64,000 nucleotides of DNA from Datisca glomerata (Eukaryota > Streptophyta > Magnoliopsida > Cucurbitales > Datiscaceae). The stretch lies in contig QANY01005285.1 in the NCBI GenBank assembly GCA_003255025.1, positions 137,001 to 201,000 of the forward strand. Direction: 5' to 3'. The position numbers were made by a program, and so were the translations under genes. How positions within the stretch are numbered: position 1 is the stretch's first letter; each line of letters opens with the position of its first letter. Below, in pieces: positions 47,166 to 59,120 of this stretch. The notes below the pieces were generated by a model that worked only from the letters and a program-made list of their open reading frames with translations, did not search any database and was not told the origin of the DNA.

Positions 47166-47508
47166 TATTAAGGCTCGAGTTCGTACAAATTGGAGTCCAT
47201 TGAAGGGAAGAATGCAAGATTGTACAAAAGGGAGAAGGTTTACCGGTTGCTTTATTGTTTGCAACACGGGAAATTATAGTTTTGTATTTTGACAAGTTCT
47301 AGGTTGTGCAAGTCATTTTATATTTAAGATCATGTAATTGAACTTCTTCATTGTGATGTAAGTTATTTAGAACCTGATTTGGAATTTGATGTATAATTCA
47401 AGATTTGTTCCATGGCATTTGCTGCAATTTCTTTAACATGGCATTTGCTTCAATTTACTTGTGTTGTTTGTCCAGAAATGCTAGAAGTGTATATAAATAC
47501 TGCAGTTA

Positions 47509-47613
47509 AGTGGCATTTCTCCTTTGTTTAAGATACGGCCTAGTTATAGTTTAGTGGCATTTCTCCTTTGTTTAAGATACGGCCTAGTTATAGTTTAGTG
47601 GCATTTCTCCTTT
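47509..47613. repeat. 44-bp tandem repeat, 2.4 copies
   Basis: The unit agtggcatttctcctttgtt... is at 47509-47552, exactly repeated at 47553-47596, with a partial third copy from 47597. The exact identity implies a recent event. Confidence 0.95.
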
Positions 47614-48540
47614 CTTTCTTGTTATAGTTGTAGAAAGTAAAAATTTAAAAAGAACTTTGGTACAAGGAAGTTTGGTATCTTGGGGGAATTAGTCCGTTGC
47701 ACATTTCTTATCGGGTGTTGGAGAGAACCTTGCTTCATTGTCCCTGCAGTAGTGCAGCTACTAGATTTTCTTCACATTATCAAAAGCATTTCTTTTTCTG
47801 GCCTTCCTAATATCCAAATTTCAAACTATGGCAATGGTTTTTCTCATGCTCTCTCTCTCTATCTTCAAAGCATGATTAAAAACAAACATATCCATTGCAT
47901 ACAAACCAAACAAACATACAAAAGTAAATTGCATACAAACCAAACAAACAGAAAGACGGTCCTAGATAAGTAGAATTCTCATTCATAAAGAGGATATTCA
48001 CACATGCAAAACACAAAACACCTCAAGATGGAGAATACCCATAGTAGATTTTCAAAACACAAACCAAAACACCTCAAAATACAAACCAAAACACCTACAA
48101 TACTCCAAGTCAAGTCCTGTATCGCATACAAAAAAATTGGCTAACATGTTCATCTACTCATGTACCAATACTCATATTTACTCATATCTATGCATGTATC
48201 AATACTCATATTTACTCATATACCACATCTAGCTATCGCCTCCATCTTGTCTAGCTCGAGATTCCTACAAGACCCAAAAGATTAAATAATAAGTATAGCA
48301 TGAAAAGAGAAAATATGTTTTTAAATGTACAGTTTGTACCAAAGAAAATATTTCACCTGTGTACATTTGGTATCACCTTCAACCTTAAATCCCATAAAAG
48401 TGCTTCTATTTCTCATATACTGTTTTATATCACAATGTTAGCAGCATATTTCAATCACAATAAAAAATTAACAAAATACTTATAGTTTCAGTAATACATA
48501 CAGGTAATGAAGCTGATGAACTAGATGTTTGTCCACTCAC
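47614..48540. other. MULE interior without coding sequence
   Basis: 3' of the transposase remnant. Holds short local repeats: gcatacaaaccaaacaaaca twice near 47898-47950, caaaacacctcaa words near 48015-48080, and ccaatactcatatttactca / tcaatactcatatttactca near 48165-48220. No gene. Confidence 0.5.
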
Positions 48541-50577
48541 TTAAGTGCCTTTTCTCTTTTCTTTCACTGGCCCTTTACACGTTCTGATATTGTGACCTAC
48601 ACCTCCATAACGATGACATTTCATGACCACATGTCGTTTGGAAGTCTTGAATGGATTTCGTGGTTCATTAGCATCTTGAACTCGTTTTTTCTTTGACCTT
48701 CCCGGAGGTCTTTTGTTGCGAGGAGGCGCGATGACCTCCGTATTGGACGAAGGCCACATGTCTATTCCATTTATCAGTTGAATGAAATGAGAGTATGTAT
48801 GCAAGAATGTTACCTTCTTATAATGGGAATGCACATAATCTTCTGGTTGTCTCCTTACAAACCATATACATTGGATGGCGTGTGAGCATGGAATGTGTGT
48901 CAACTCCCATTTGTAACAACTATAATAATGTTTCTCCAAATCAACCACATATTGATCAATACCATTATCTACCTCAAACTTCTTATTATCAGATAACCTA
49001 AGTGCCCGATTTGTTGTGGCTTTAGCTATAGCCCAAAGAGCATCTTTTAGGGGTGTGCAACCGTCCCGAAAAAACTCGTCCTATCCTGAAGAACCATCCC
49101 AAACCGAGCGGGACGGGACGAGACAAATTTTTTTATCCCGTTCGGGATGGGACGGGACACTGGACACGAGACACAAAATTTTGTCCCGACTTGTCCCGTC
49201 CAGTCTTGATTTTTCATAAATAATCTAATATTTTAATTTTTTTTTAACTTGACCCTTATTTTTAATTTTAACCCTTAATTTTTTAATTTTAACCCTTAAT
49301 TTTTATAATTTTTAACCTTTTAATCTTTTGAACTTTAAACCAATTTTAACTTTTTAACCTTTAAATTTTTTACCCGAAATACCCGTCCCGGCCCCCGTTC
49401 CGTCCCGTCCGGCTCGGGATTTCCCCTCAACACGGGACGGGACGGGACAAAAAGACTAAAAAACCATCCCGCCCCGTCCTGTGCACACCCCTAGCATCTT
49501 TATACACCTTGCCCTTTGGGCTTTCTGTTTAAAATTGGTTAACATGTGTCGTACGCGGTGCCTAGGGTCAACGTCAGGCACAGTAGCTTTGAGTGCAATC
49601 TCCAAACCCTGTAACATAATATAAAACATAAGACATAAAACTTTGTAAACATACTTTGTACGTAATGTAATGCAAAAGTCGAACTATTTGAACTAACCTT
49701 TTGTTGGTCAAATATAAAAGTCCAACCATTTGACTTAACGGGAACAATGTCTGCCGACAACAATTCTAGAAACCAAGTCCATGAGTCCTTGGACTCTCCT
49801 CCGACTACAACAATAGCAATAGGGAAGATGCCACCATCAATTATGGTGGCAGAAAGTAAGTGGCCTTGCCAAATGCCTTTCAGGTAGTAACCATCAAGAC
49901 CAATAATAGGTTTGCACCCTTTTTAACCGTAAATGAGAACCATACACCATCCCTAGGCAAAATGGAGAATCATCTTAGTCAACCCTGTATTCAGGCCATT
50001 TTGGTCTTCTCTCATCATCAGACCCATATATCGAGTTTAACTAATCAAAAGATGCATAATCAAAGTGAAATTCAATGTCATTCTCATTGAAATTTAAATC
50101 TTCATTAGTATTGTTAAAACATTCATCACCTTCCTCACGCATAACCTCATTTCTTGCCACAGAAAAACTTCGTAATTCCGATTCAAACTCATCAACATTC
50201 ACATAAAATATAGCATTGTCATTTTTCACCTCATTGTCAAAATCCACCAAGTCACTTACTGGTACTGTTACATTTTCATCACTAGATTTATCCTCATTTT
50301 CTTCCTCTTCAGACAATGGAAGATGCTCGACATAAATATGAATAACTCTAATTGGAATGATTGAGTTAATCATATATAAAATATCGATGTCTCCACATAA
50401 TAGCCGTAATCCCTTGTCAAAATCCTCCCCAGGCTTCACGTAATGCAACTTTGACCAATCTTTAACACCTAATTCATTCAACATAGATCATATCTCATGC
50501 ACTGACATTTCATCACTATCACAATTATTGTCATAATTAACATCACATCCTTCATATAAGGTGGTTTCATTCAACAT
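48541..50577 (-). pseudogene. MURA-like transposase of the Mutator superfamily, disrupted
   Basis: The minus-strand ATG at 50577 opens MLNETTLYEG, with an in-frame TGA as codon 30 (50490-50488), followed by the conserved N-terminal block SMLNELGVKDWSKLHYVKPG. An acidic linker runs to 50041. The catalytic region at about 49920-49700 has GCKPIIGLDGYYLKGIWQGH and GESKDSWTWFLELL. An 89-base GT..AG intron (49697-49609) separates DQQK from GLEIALKATVPDVDPRHRVR. After the MITE comes the SWIM-type block YKWELTHIPCSHAI (about 48925) and a zinc knuckle CHRYGGVGHNIRTC, whose second cysteine is tyrosine. The stretch between the N-terminal and catalytic blocks is shorter than in the family, so a deletion is likely. 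Not functional. Confidence 0.85.
49048..49493. mobile_element. hAT-type MITE, 446 bp, inside the MULE transposase gene
   Basis: Perfect 12-base inverted ends, taggggtgtgca and tgcacaccccta, are flanked by the exact 8-base target duplication gcatcttt (49040-49047 and 49494-49501). The interior has no coding frame; it is made of gggacgggac-type words at both sides and ttaacccttaattttt-type repeats in the middle. Removing the element with one duplication restores the transposase frame across KDALWAIAKAT, which shows insertion into a once intact gene. Confidence 0.95.
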
Positions 50578-51407
50578 AAATATTGACAAACTATGGTGGA
50601 CAAATATAATATTGAAAAAGGTGACTATATAGAGGACAAAGTGGGTTATGTAGCTACTGTTATATGAAACTCACAGAGGAAAAATCAGCTAAAAATCATT
50701 GCAGACTAGCAAACATACTTCTTTGGAAAATCACTGTAGAATATCATGTATACTCATTGTAAACGTTCACTTTCCAAAAGTTCATACGAATTCACAGATT
50801 ATCTGAAGAGGAAATTACATAATTTGATAGGGTTTTTTAGTATTATTGTTTTTAAAATTTAATATACCCATTTTAATTATTTTAAATGCCTTATATAAGT
50901 TTTAGAACAAAAGCACCAGATAAATATTCTCTCTCTCATTCATCGGGTTGGAGCATGCAATTCCTACGTCGCTGAATTCTTTGTCATCGATTTTGGTTTT
51001 TATGATTTCATCAATAAGGTTGGAGCTTGGGAGTAACCTGCAAATTTGATTTTGTTTGACAAGCATCAGTCTTCAAAATTTCTACGAAATCACATGGAAG
51101 AGTTTCTCAGACTCGCTGACTAAGATGAAAAGGGGAAGGGGAAAAGAAGAAATGGAGGAGAAGTTACCTGATTCGTAGACTTGTTGATTGAGACGAAACC
51201 CTCCTCTTCTCTGTAAATCAAAGAGGGGAGGAAGGGGGGAAAGTAATCGAAGAAGGGAGAAAGTAATAGAAGAAGGAAGGAGTAATCGAGGGTTAGGGAT
51301 TTAAGGGAAGTTTGGGTATATATGAAATGACGACGTTCCATATGATCCCGAAATGACGTCATTTTGATAGACTGAAATGATAAGTAAACATCATTAGGGC
51401 TAGGGTT
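50578..51407. other. Right part of the MULE
   Basis: 5' leader side of the transposase and the right inverted repeat. gaaatgacgacgttccata and gaaatgacgtcattttg near 51326-51366 carry palindromic gacgtc-like words mirrored at the left end (gaaacgacgtcgtttta, 46627). Confidence 0.6.
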
Positions 51408-51489
51408 TTTTTTTTGTTAGTTTTAGATAGTTGAGGTTTAAAGTGTAATGTTTTATGGTTTAGAGTTTAAAGTATTTAGTAAGGATAAT

Positions 51490-51875
51490 TGTAGGTGTAA
51501 GAGTGTAATTGTCCCTATATTGTAAAGAAATGTAAAGAGATAGAAGAAGAAGAAAAGATTGAAAAGAAGAAGAGAAATGTTCAAGAAGCTTGTAAACTGA
51601 ATAATTCCTCTTTACTTTATTAATCTAATAAGTATGAGGAAACACCTTATATATGGAACTTACAAGCTCTAACTACTCGACTAACTATGTTACTAACAAC
51701 ATAACTTCTCAAGTCTATGTAGTTACATGTAGGAGAGATATTACAAGCATGACGCTACTAACTAAATATTTATTAAATAGTCGAGCTGGTTGAGAAGCTT
51801 TGCTGATATGGTAGCATTTCGTCTACTGATATGGCAGCTCTATCATCAATGCTGATGTGGTAATTTAGTTTAACA
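51490..51875 (-). repeat. 3' LTR of copia family 3
   Basis: On the minus strand it starts TGTTAAACTAAATTACCAC directly after the purine-rich tract (caacttgaagggaaa) and is taken to end ..CACCTACA at 51490. The right edge is firm. The left edge rests only on a TG/CA boundary and may be off by some tens of bases. Confidence 0.6.
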
Positions 51876-51889
51876 TTTCCCTTCAAGTT

Positions 51890-53560
51890 GAATGGGGTGA
51901 CAATAACCTGAAGCTTGTTTTTAAGATAGAGAAACCTAGGTGTAGAGACTACTTTAGTTAATACATCAATCAGCTGGTCAACATAAGGAACATACCTCAT
52001 TTTTAAGATTCTATTTGTAACTTTATATCTTATGAAGTGTTCATCCAGCTTAATGTGTTTAGTTCTAGCATTGGGGACATGATTTGAGACTAGAGAAAGG
52101 GCACTTATGTTATCTACCCCCAAAACAGGAGATTGCGAACATTTAAAGTTCAATTCTGTGAGAAGATTTTGAAACCATTAGATTTCTACAGCAACATTGG
52201 ACATAGACCTGTACTAACTTTCTGTGCTGGACCTGGACACAATTTGTTATTTCTTGGATGACCATGACATTAAGTTATCACCAAAGAAATTTAGGTAGGC
52301 CCATGTAGACCTCATGTCATCCAAATCCCCAGCTCAATCAACATCAGAATATGCTATTATGCTCACTAATTTAGAAGGTTTAATGAAAATCCTTCATCTA
52401 TAGTACCTTTCAAGTATCACAAGATCCTTTTACACGCTTGCTAACAGATGTTGGTTGCTTTGTGCAGGTATTGACTAAGCTTGTTCACTATGAAAGCTAT
52501 TCTAGTCTGGTTACTGATAGGTACTGTAAAGAACCCACAGTGCTTCTGAAAAGTGTTACATCACTAATAGGGTCTCCCTCATGAGTAGAAAGTTTGATAC
52601 TTGAGCTTGCAGGAGAAGTGGTTGGTTTAGCTCTATCAATTTTAGTACTTTTGAGTATGTCAGTAATGTATTTCATCTGAGTAAGGTTCATGCCATATAT
52701 ACTTTTGTAAACTTCAATGCATAAGATGTAGTGAATGTTCCCAAGAACTTTTAGAGCATAAGTGTGGTTCAGTTTGTCAATTAGCAGCTAAGTTTTGAGC
52801 TTGCTGCTACCTGTTACAAGTATGTCATCTACATACACAAGTAACATGAGTATATCAGTATTATCCTTAAAAATGAACAGAGAGTTATCAAATTATGAGT
52901 TGATGAAGTCCCAATTCAGTAAGGAGTTTCTTAATCTATCATACCAGCCATTTGGAGCATGTTTTAGGTCATAAATAGCTTTCTTGAGATGGCAAACATG
53001 ACTTAGCCTGGAGCTTTCTACAAAACCTACTGGTTGAGCCATAAATACATCTTCTTAAATGTAGCCATTAAGAAATGCATTATTCACATCAATTTGCCTC
53101 ACATCCCAACCATGTGCAACAACAAGGTGAATAATTATTCTAACTGTTGTTGGTTTTGCAACAGGACTAAAGGTCTATGCGTAATCTATTTCTGATTTTG
53201 GGGGAAGCCTTTGGCTACAAGCCTGGCTTTGTACCTCTGTAAGCTCCCATCAGAATTGGTTTTGACCTAAAAAACCCACCTATTACCAATGAGAGACATC
53301 CTTTGGGTAAGGGACAAGTTCCCAAGTTTTGTTCTTAAGCAATGTATGATATTCAACTATCATAGCCTTTAACCAGCAAGGGTTGGTAAGAGCTTGTTCT
53401 ACACAAGAAGGTTCAGAAGGTAAATTAGAGGTTGGTAGAGGGTGTTTGATGGTTCTGAAGGCTTTAGGCTTAATTATGCCACTTTTGGACCTTGTTGCCA
53501 TAACATGGGTGAAATTTTGAGCAAGCAAGACCTGGACTAAGGTTTGTTTAGCTTTTTGAG
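51890..53560 (-). pseudogene. Copia family 3 RT and RNase H remnant
   Basis: RT pieces: NPCWLKAMIVEYHTLLKNKT then WELVPYPKD (53390-53290), the catalytic block LLVYVDDILVTGSSKLKT at about 52845-52790, and MNLTQMKYITDILKSTKIDR then TLFRSTVGSLQYLSVTR (52690-52500). RNase H: VLGVDNISALSLVSNHVPNA then RTKHIKLDEHFIRYKVTNRI and VDQLIDVLTK (52120-51950). The YVDD site is intact, but frames change at least four times. Confidence 0.85.
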
Positions 53561-54399
53561 GAACTTTTTTGAAACATGTATATCAATTACAAGGTTCTCA
53601 GCTATAAAAGGAAAATTTGGTAAGCTAAGAGGTAAATTTGGTTAAGCAGCAGATTGACTAGACAATTGTAAACTTGATTACCTGGTACAAGCTCATTATG
53701 TGAATGAGACTAAGCAGAAGAAGAGCTTACTGATGTAGAATCTATAGGGATCTATGCTTTGACATATTCTTAAGAAGGCTGACCCAAAGAAATAGAAATG
53801 AGATTCTATGCAAAATTAAAGTATCAGTGGGTGAATTATTGATTGGTCTAATTCAGTAGCTTTATTTTGACAGAACATGTCTTTGTAAGGTAAACTAGAC
53901 TCATTAAACACCACATTTCTAGAAATGAATACTCTACTAGAAGAGGTAAACACTTGTATCCTTTGTGGTCTAGAGAGTAACAAGAAATAAACATAAATCT
54001 CAGTGAAAATCTAGCTTATAAGCATTATATTGTCTTAACTAATGAAAGCATAAACATATAAAAGGTCTTAAGGTGTTATAGTCTGGAATTTTATGTTAAA
54101 GACTTGCAAAGGACATTCAAAGTCTAGAGTGTGATAAGTAGTCTATTAGTAAGGTATATAGCTATTTGAAATGACTCCCACTTAAAATCTAGAGGCATGC
54201 CTACTAGAGCTAGGAGAGTCAAGTCTGTTTCAACCAAGTGTCTATGTTTTCTTTCAATTTTTCCATTTTGCTGGTGTGTATAAGGACAAAGATGTCTGAA
54301 TTTTATGCCATGTGATTGAAGATAGTTGACGAAGGGTCTGAATTTACCCTCAAAATCTGATTGAACAGATTTAATTGTACATTCAAGCTATTTTTCAAC
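53561..54399 (-). pseudogene. Copia family 3 integrase C-terminal region, heavily decayed
   Basis: Scattered minus-strand words recall the integrase end (FNESSLPYKDMF near 53900-53870, LALVGMPLDF near 54205, FRHLCPYTHQQNGKIERKHR near 54300-54240). No frame is continuous. Confidence 0.6.
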
Positions 54400-55441
54400 T
54401 AGATTTTTGAAAATGATAAAGGTGTTAAGAGTTTCAGACTTCACTTTCAAAAGGTATATCTAAGAAAATTTACCGTAATCATCAAGAAAACACACATAAT
54501 ATCTAATCCTTCTTTAAAAGAAGGTATAGGACCCCATAAGTCTGTGTGAATGATTTCTAGGGGTTTTGAAGTTTTAGTTTGAGAGGTTTGAAAGGGTAAA
54601 CCATGATTCTTCCCTCTTTGACAGTAAATTAAGAATTTGTTTGACAATTGGGATACTGTTAGACTTTAACACCCTATGTAGAATGATGGATGTGGGATGC
54701 CCTAAACATTTATGCCATATATCAGTTTGATTTAGCGTGTTAGCAGTAAAGATGCTCATTTTATGCTTATCTTATGCAATATTGTGAACATGCTGATAAG
54801 GAGAAGAAATAACAGGATAGAAGATTGAATCAGAAAATGACTTTTATTATTTGCATCTCTGTTACATATGGAGGACGTTATTTGCTACTAAGTTTCTAGC
54901 TGAACAAGAAAGACTAGAATTTGACATGTTACAGATTTTAGAACTAGGTATAAAAGAAACATTAGGATGTGACATTCAACATTAGATCGATCTAATCTGA
55001 AGATTTTCTACTATACTACTACAACACAATTTTTGATAGATTCTAACTTTGTTAACCAGATTTCTTTGGGCACAGTAAGAAAACAGGTTTGATGTCACAA
55101 CTCCAGGAATAGTCAGCAGGTACAAACCATCCCTAAGGATCCATTATGATAGTGTGATTCCCATTTGTTTATCCTTCACATAACAGTATTAGCATGAAAT
55201 TCAATGAAAATATCATCATCTTTTGACAATTGTGAAATGCCAACAAGGTTGTTTTTCAATGGACTCTCAGGTGGGAATTTAATTTCAAAGGTTGTTTAGA
55301 CTGGCATTTAGTAGGTGAAAAAGCCGAACCAACATGTGTAATAGAAATGGTCCTACCATTACCCACTGCTAATTTGTCACCTCCATTGTACTCTTGAGTC
55401 AAGTTCAGGTTACTTAGATTTGAAGTGACATGGTTTGTTGT
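54400..55441 (-). pseudogene. Copia family 3 protease edge and integrase N-terminus
   Basis: Next to the break the minus strand reads TTNHVTSNLSNLNLTQEYNG then GDKLAVGNGRTISITHVGSA, the stretch directly after the protease active site. Further on is IWHKCLGHPTSIILHRVLK (about 54730, integrase HHCC start) and TSKPLEIIHTDLWGPIPSFK (about 54550, first catalytic aspartate). The insertion at 55441 has removed the active-site DSG itself. Confidence 0.8.
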
Positions 55442-57677
55442 TGCTGATGGAAACGCGGCGCTCGCGCGGCGGAAACATGGAGTTTTTTTATAAATTTATC
55501 AAAAATGAATATTTTTCAAGAAAATAAGCACGACCAACGGTTTTCAAAATAAAAACTTTTATTGAAAAACTTCAATCAGGAACCATTATATATTTATATA
55601 TTAAATCTAAGATATACATGGATAAGAATCATATACCTCTTGTAATCTATATTAAGCGTCCTCACAAACCAATGATCATGCGTTCCCATAAACAACGAAC
55701 TTCAAGATTCACACCAAGATCTTTCAAGCCAATCATCAAACACACTAGGATGTGTGTAGGCACATAGAATAATTTAAAAACACTTTTTCTGTCTCTAGAT
55801 ATACTTAATACATGAGAACTAGAGATATACTGAGAAAGATTAATTTTGAAGGATAAACCTCTAAAAGAATAAGATGATTATTCTTTCAAAACTTTTTATT
55901 AACTTTTAATCACAGAGAAAGATCACCCTGATAGCAACTATGTTCTCAACTGATGCAACCAACACTGAAGTCATTAGAAAAATATCTATATATTTTTTAG
56001 ATAATAATATATTAGATTTTTAGAGATAAACTAAAAATAATATTTAATTTCAAAATTACAATTGCAGTAAGACCCACTATAATTTGTGTACAAATGTAGT
56101 GCCACACGACAATGCAATTAAGCCATCACAGTGCCTCATGGCACTGTGTGTCACGTCGGTACTGTGTGTCACGTCGGTACTGTGTGTCACGTCGGTACTG
56201 TAGTGTCGTGTGGCACTACAATAGTTCATGTCAATCTCTGATTCTCAAATAATGATTGACACATGATAATTACTGCAAATTAAATATTTATTTTAATAAG
56301 ATAAATATCCACATATAAGATAATTCAAAATTAATTTATCTGATTATCCCTAACAACTAGCTTATCTGTTAATTCACAAATAACAGATTTAGTTGATTCA
56401 AATTTTGAATTATTATCCAATAATAATTTAACATTATCTGATTTCACAAATAAGATATACTGTCTCACTTATCGATAATTAGAAAATTAATCATATAATT
56501 AATTATATATAATTTCCAAATATTAATATAAATAATTTAATTAATTAATTTTTAATTAATTAATTTTTAATTAATTAATCACACATAATTATCTCATAAT
56601 TATGTACTTGCCCTAGAATAATTTTTTCTTGCAAGTCAGTCATTTTCACATGGCTTGAAATATTCACACCATACACTGCGTAGTACATATGTGACTTAGG
56701 GACCATGGAACTATAATCCTAAGCTCTAATAAATCAGATTATTAATTAAAATTTTTAATTAAATAATCTTATTTATTAATTTTATTATTACTCCACTAGA
56801 AATATGGAATTGAACTCTTAGAGACTATAAAATGTATTTACAGAGTATTCTCGCGTAGTCCATTGATATATTCATTTCACATAGTTATGTTCTCCAATTA
56901 TCGATTCGTAAATTAGTGCTGATCAAAATTATCATTTTACCCTTATAATTACCTATTTATCCTTAAGTACCATTAATTCACTACTAAATGACTAATTTAT
57001 AATCGTATTATAAATTTAAACTCAATAACCATTTAGTTTCAAAATTAACACTTAAAGGAACAAATATATGATCCGTTAGGAAACATTAAATTCCAAATAT
57101 TGTAAGATTATGTTCTCAGCCATCCTATCACTAAATCTCCAAAACAAAAGTCACTAGCATGTTCTACAAACAAATCTTAACGAGTGAATCAAAAGATCCA
57201 GCAGACATGCATATGAGTTCATGACAACTCATGATTCAAAATGATCTACATATGATCATCAGATTGATTTGTATTAAATTTTATGATAAATGGTAAGTTA
57301 ATAAAGATATTAATTCACATCGGTCATGTCATATATAATATTTTTATATAAATTAACTTCACTAAGATGTATATCTACATCAATTATCCGGATCTAAATC
57401 ACATGTATTCATAATGCTTATTAGGGAACCATATTAGAAACCATCCATTAAAGATTACATACTTTAATATGTTGCTGACAATTTTATTCATTATCTATGA
57501 TCTTAATCCTCTCGTACTAATATAAGATCATAGTCTCATTCATAAATATGAAATTTTTAGATATTTATATAAATTATTCAATAATAATTTAAAAGAACAA
57601 TTATAAGAAAAATTTATTTTCATTAAATTTCGTATTATAATATTAATACACATGTTTTGAGGGTATTACCCCCAACA
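55442..57677 (-). repeat. 3' LTR of copia family 2
   Basis: 2236 bases, tgctgatggaaacgcgg at the left and acccccaaca at the right, followed by the reversed purine tract (atcttctactttccc). It contains three exact copies of an 18-base unit at 56143-56196 and long AT-rich stretches of ttaattaa near 56520-56580. It is about 300 bases longer than the family-2 solo LTR at 11529. Confidence 0.85.
56143..56196. repeat. 18-bp unit, three exact tandem copies
   Basis: actgtgtgtcacgtcggt at 56143-56160, 56161-56178 and 56179-56196. The solo LTR at the same place (about 11975-12010) has only a single related stretch, so the expansion is specific to this copy. Confidence 0.95.
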
Positions 57678-57691
57678 ATCTTCTACTTTCC

Positions 57692-59120
57692 CTAAAGAAA
57701 ATGTGGCATCTCTCTCAACCCCATGTTACACACATGACCCTCATATGACTTCGTAGGAAGTGTCTTGGTAAAAGGATCAGTCAGATTCTGATATGATGCT
57801 ATCTTCATAACAGTCACATCCCTTAGATGCACGATCTCTCTTACAAGATGACATTTTCTTTCTATGTGCTTGCCTCTCTCGTGACTCTTCAGTTCTTTGA
57901 AATTAACTACTGTCCCACTGTTGTCACAGTATAGAATTAATGGCTTGTCCATATCCGAAACTACTTCCAGATCAGTATAGAACTTTCTTAGCCACACAAC
58001 TTCTTTCACAGTTTGACAAGCCGCTATATATTCAGCTTCCATAGCGAAATATGCAATGCTGGATTATTTAATATTTCTCCATACTACAGCTCATCCACCT
58101 AGGGTGAGTACTGATCTAGACGTCGACTTTCGACTATCTCTGTCTGCTTGAAAATCAGAATCAGTATATCCAGTAGGGTTAAGGTCTCCACCTGAATAAA
58201 CAAGCATATAGTTTCTCATTCTCCTAAGATACTTGAGAATGTGCTTTACTGTAATCCAATGTTCCAAATCTGGATTCGATTGATAATGACTGACAATTCC
58301 TACTGCATAACAAATGTATGGTCTCGTACACAACATAGCATATATGAGACTACGAACAACATAAAGAACCTTTCTCATATCCTCTTACTCTTAAGGTGTC
58401 TTAGGACATTGCTCCTTGGAGATGATAATTGCATGTCTGGTTGGTAGCACCTTATCAATATATGATGCCTAAAAGTGCCAATCGCTTGTTCTTTCTGTCC
58501 CTTAGGATTTGGATGCCTAGAACATATCTCGCCTCTCCCAAATCTTTTATTTAAAATTTCTCAGCTAACCCAATTCTTTACATTTGACAAAGTTTCTACA
58601 TCATTGTCAATTAGTAGAATATCATCAACATAAACAACTAAGAAAATCACTATCTTATCTTTGATGTATTTATAAATACAAACACAATCAACATTTTGCT
58701 CGAAGCCATATGATTTAATAATCTCATCAAAAGCAAGATTCCAAGATCTAGATGCTTTCTCTAATCTATAAATAGATTTAAGGAACATGCATACTTTCTG
58801 ATCTTACCCTTTTTTCACGAACGCTTCTGGTTGCATCATATAAATGCTTTCTTCATGCGAGCCATTCAAAAAAGCTGTATTCACTTCTATTTACCATATT
58901 TCATAGTCCAAACTAGCGATAATGGACAAAGGATACAGATGGATTTTAGCATGACAACATGAGAGAATGTCTCTTCATAATCGACTCATTCCCTTTGTGT
59001 ATAACCATTGGCTACCAATCGTGCCTTGAAAGTCTCTACTTTTCCATCTGCACCTCTTTTCTTCTTGGAGATCCATTTACATCTAATTTCCTGACATCTT
59101 CAGGTGGATCTACAAGTTCT
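57692..59120 (-). pseudogene. Copia family 2 RT and RNase H remnant
   Basis: RT: CKWISKKKRGADGKVETFKA-like near 59090-59020; MFLKSIYRLEKASRSWNLAF (58788) and FLVVYVDDILLIDNDVETLS (about 58640-58585) hold an intact YVDD. YICYAVGIVSHYQSNPDLEH follows at about 58310. RNase H: TGYTDSDFQADRDSRKSTSR (about 58170-58110), MEAEYIAACQTVKEVVWLRK (58042), LYCDNSGTVVN and ASYQNLTDPFTKTL (57770). Four or more frames are used. Confidence 0.85.

Larger units (their letters stand above)
46571..51407 (-). mobile_element. Mutator-like element (MULE) with decayed transposase
   Basis: The ends are related inverted repeats. Left aaccctagcgctatt.., tatgaaacgacgtcgtttta, acccaaactcccc matches the reverse complement of the right end (aaccctagccctaatga, catatggaacgtcgtcattt, acccaaacttccc). 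This gives long, diverged terminal repeats of about 110 bases and more. A MURA-type transposase remnant lies inside on the minus strand. About 4.8 kb in total, including a later 446-base hAT MITE. No 9-base target duplication could be recognised. Confidence 0.75.
51490..55441 (-). mobile_element. Copia family 3 retrotransposon, 3' half, cut by another copia at 55441/55442
   Basis: From the minus-strand 3' end: LTR (51490-51875), purine-rich tract, RNase H, RT, integrase, and the start of the protease/gag-pre-integrase region, which breaks off at 55441 where a family-2 LTR begins. The matching 5' part must lie beyond the nested elements to the right, outside the window. The LTR is short (about 0.4 kb), unlike families 1 and 2. 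Confidence 0.8.

Noticed and set aside
47680..47973. 97-codon plus-strand frame as a gene
   Set aside because: Composed of low-complexity and locally repeated sequence inside the MULE, with no domain.
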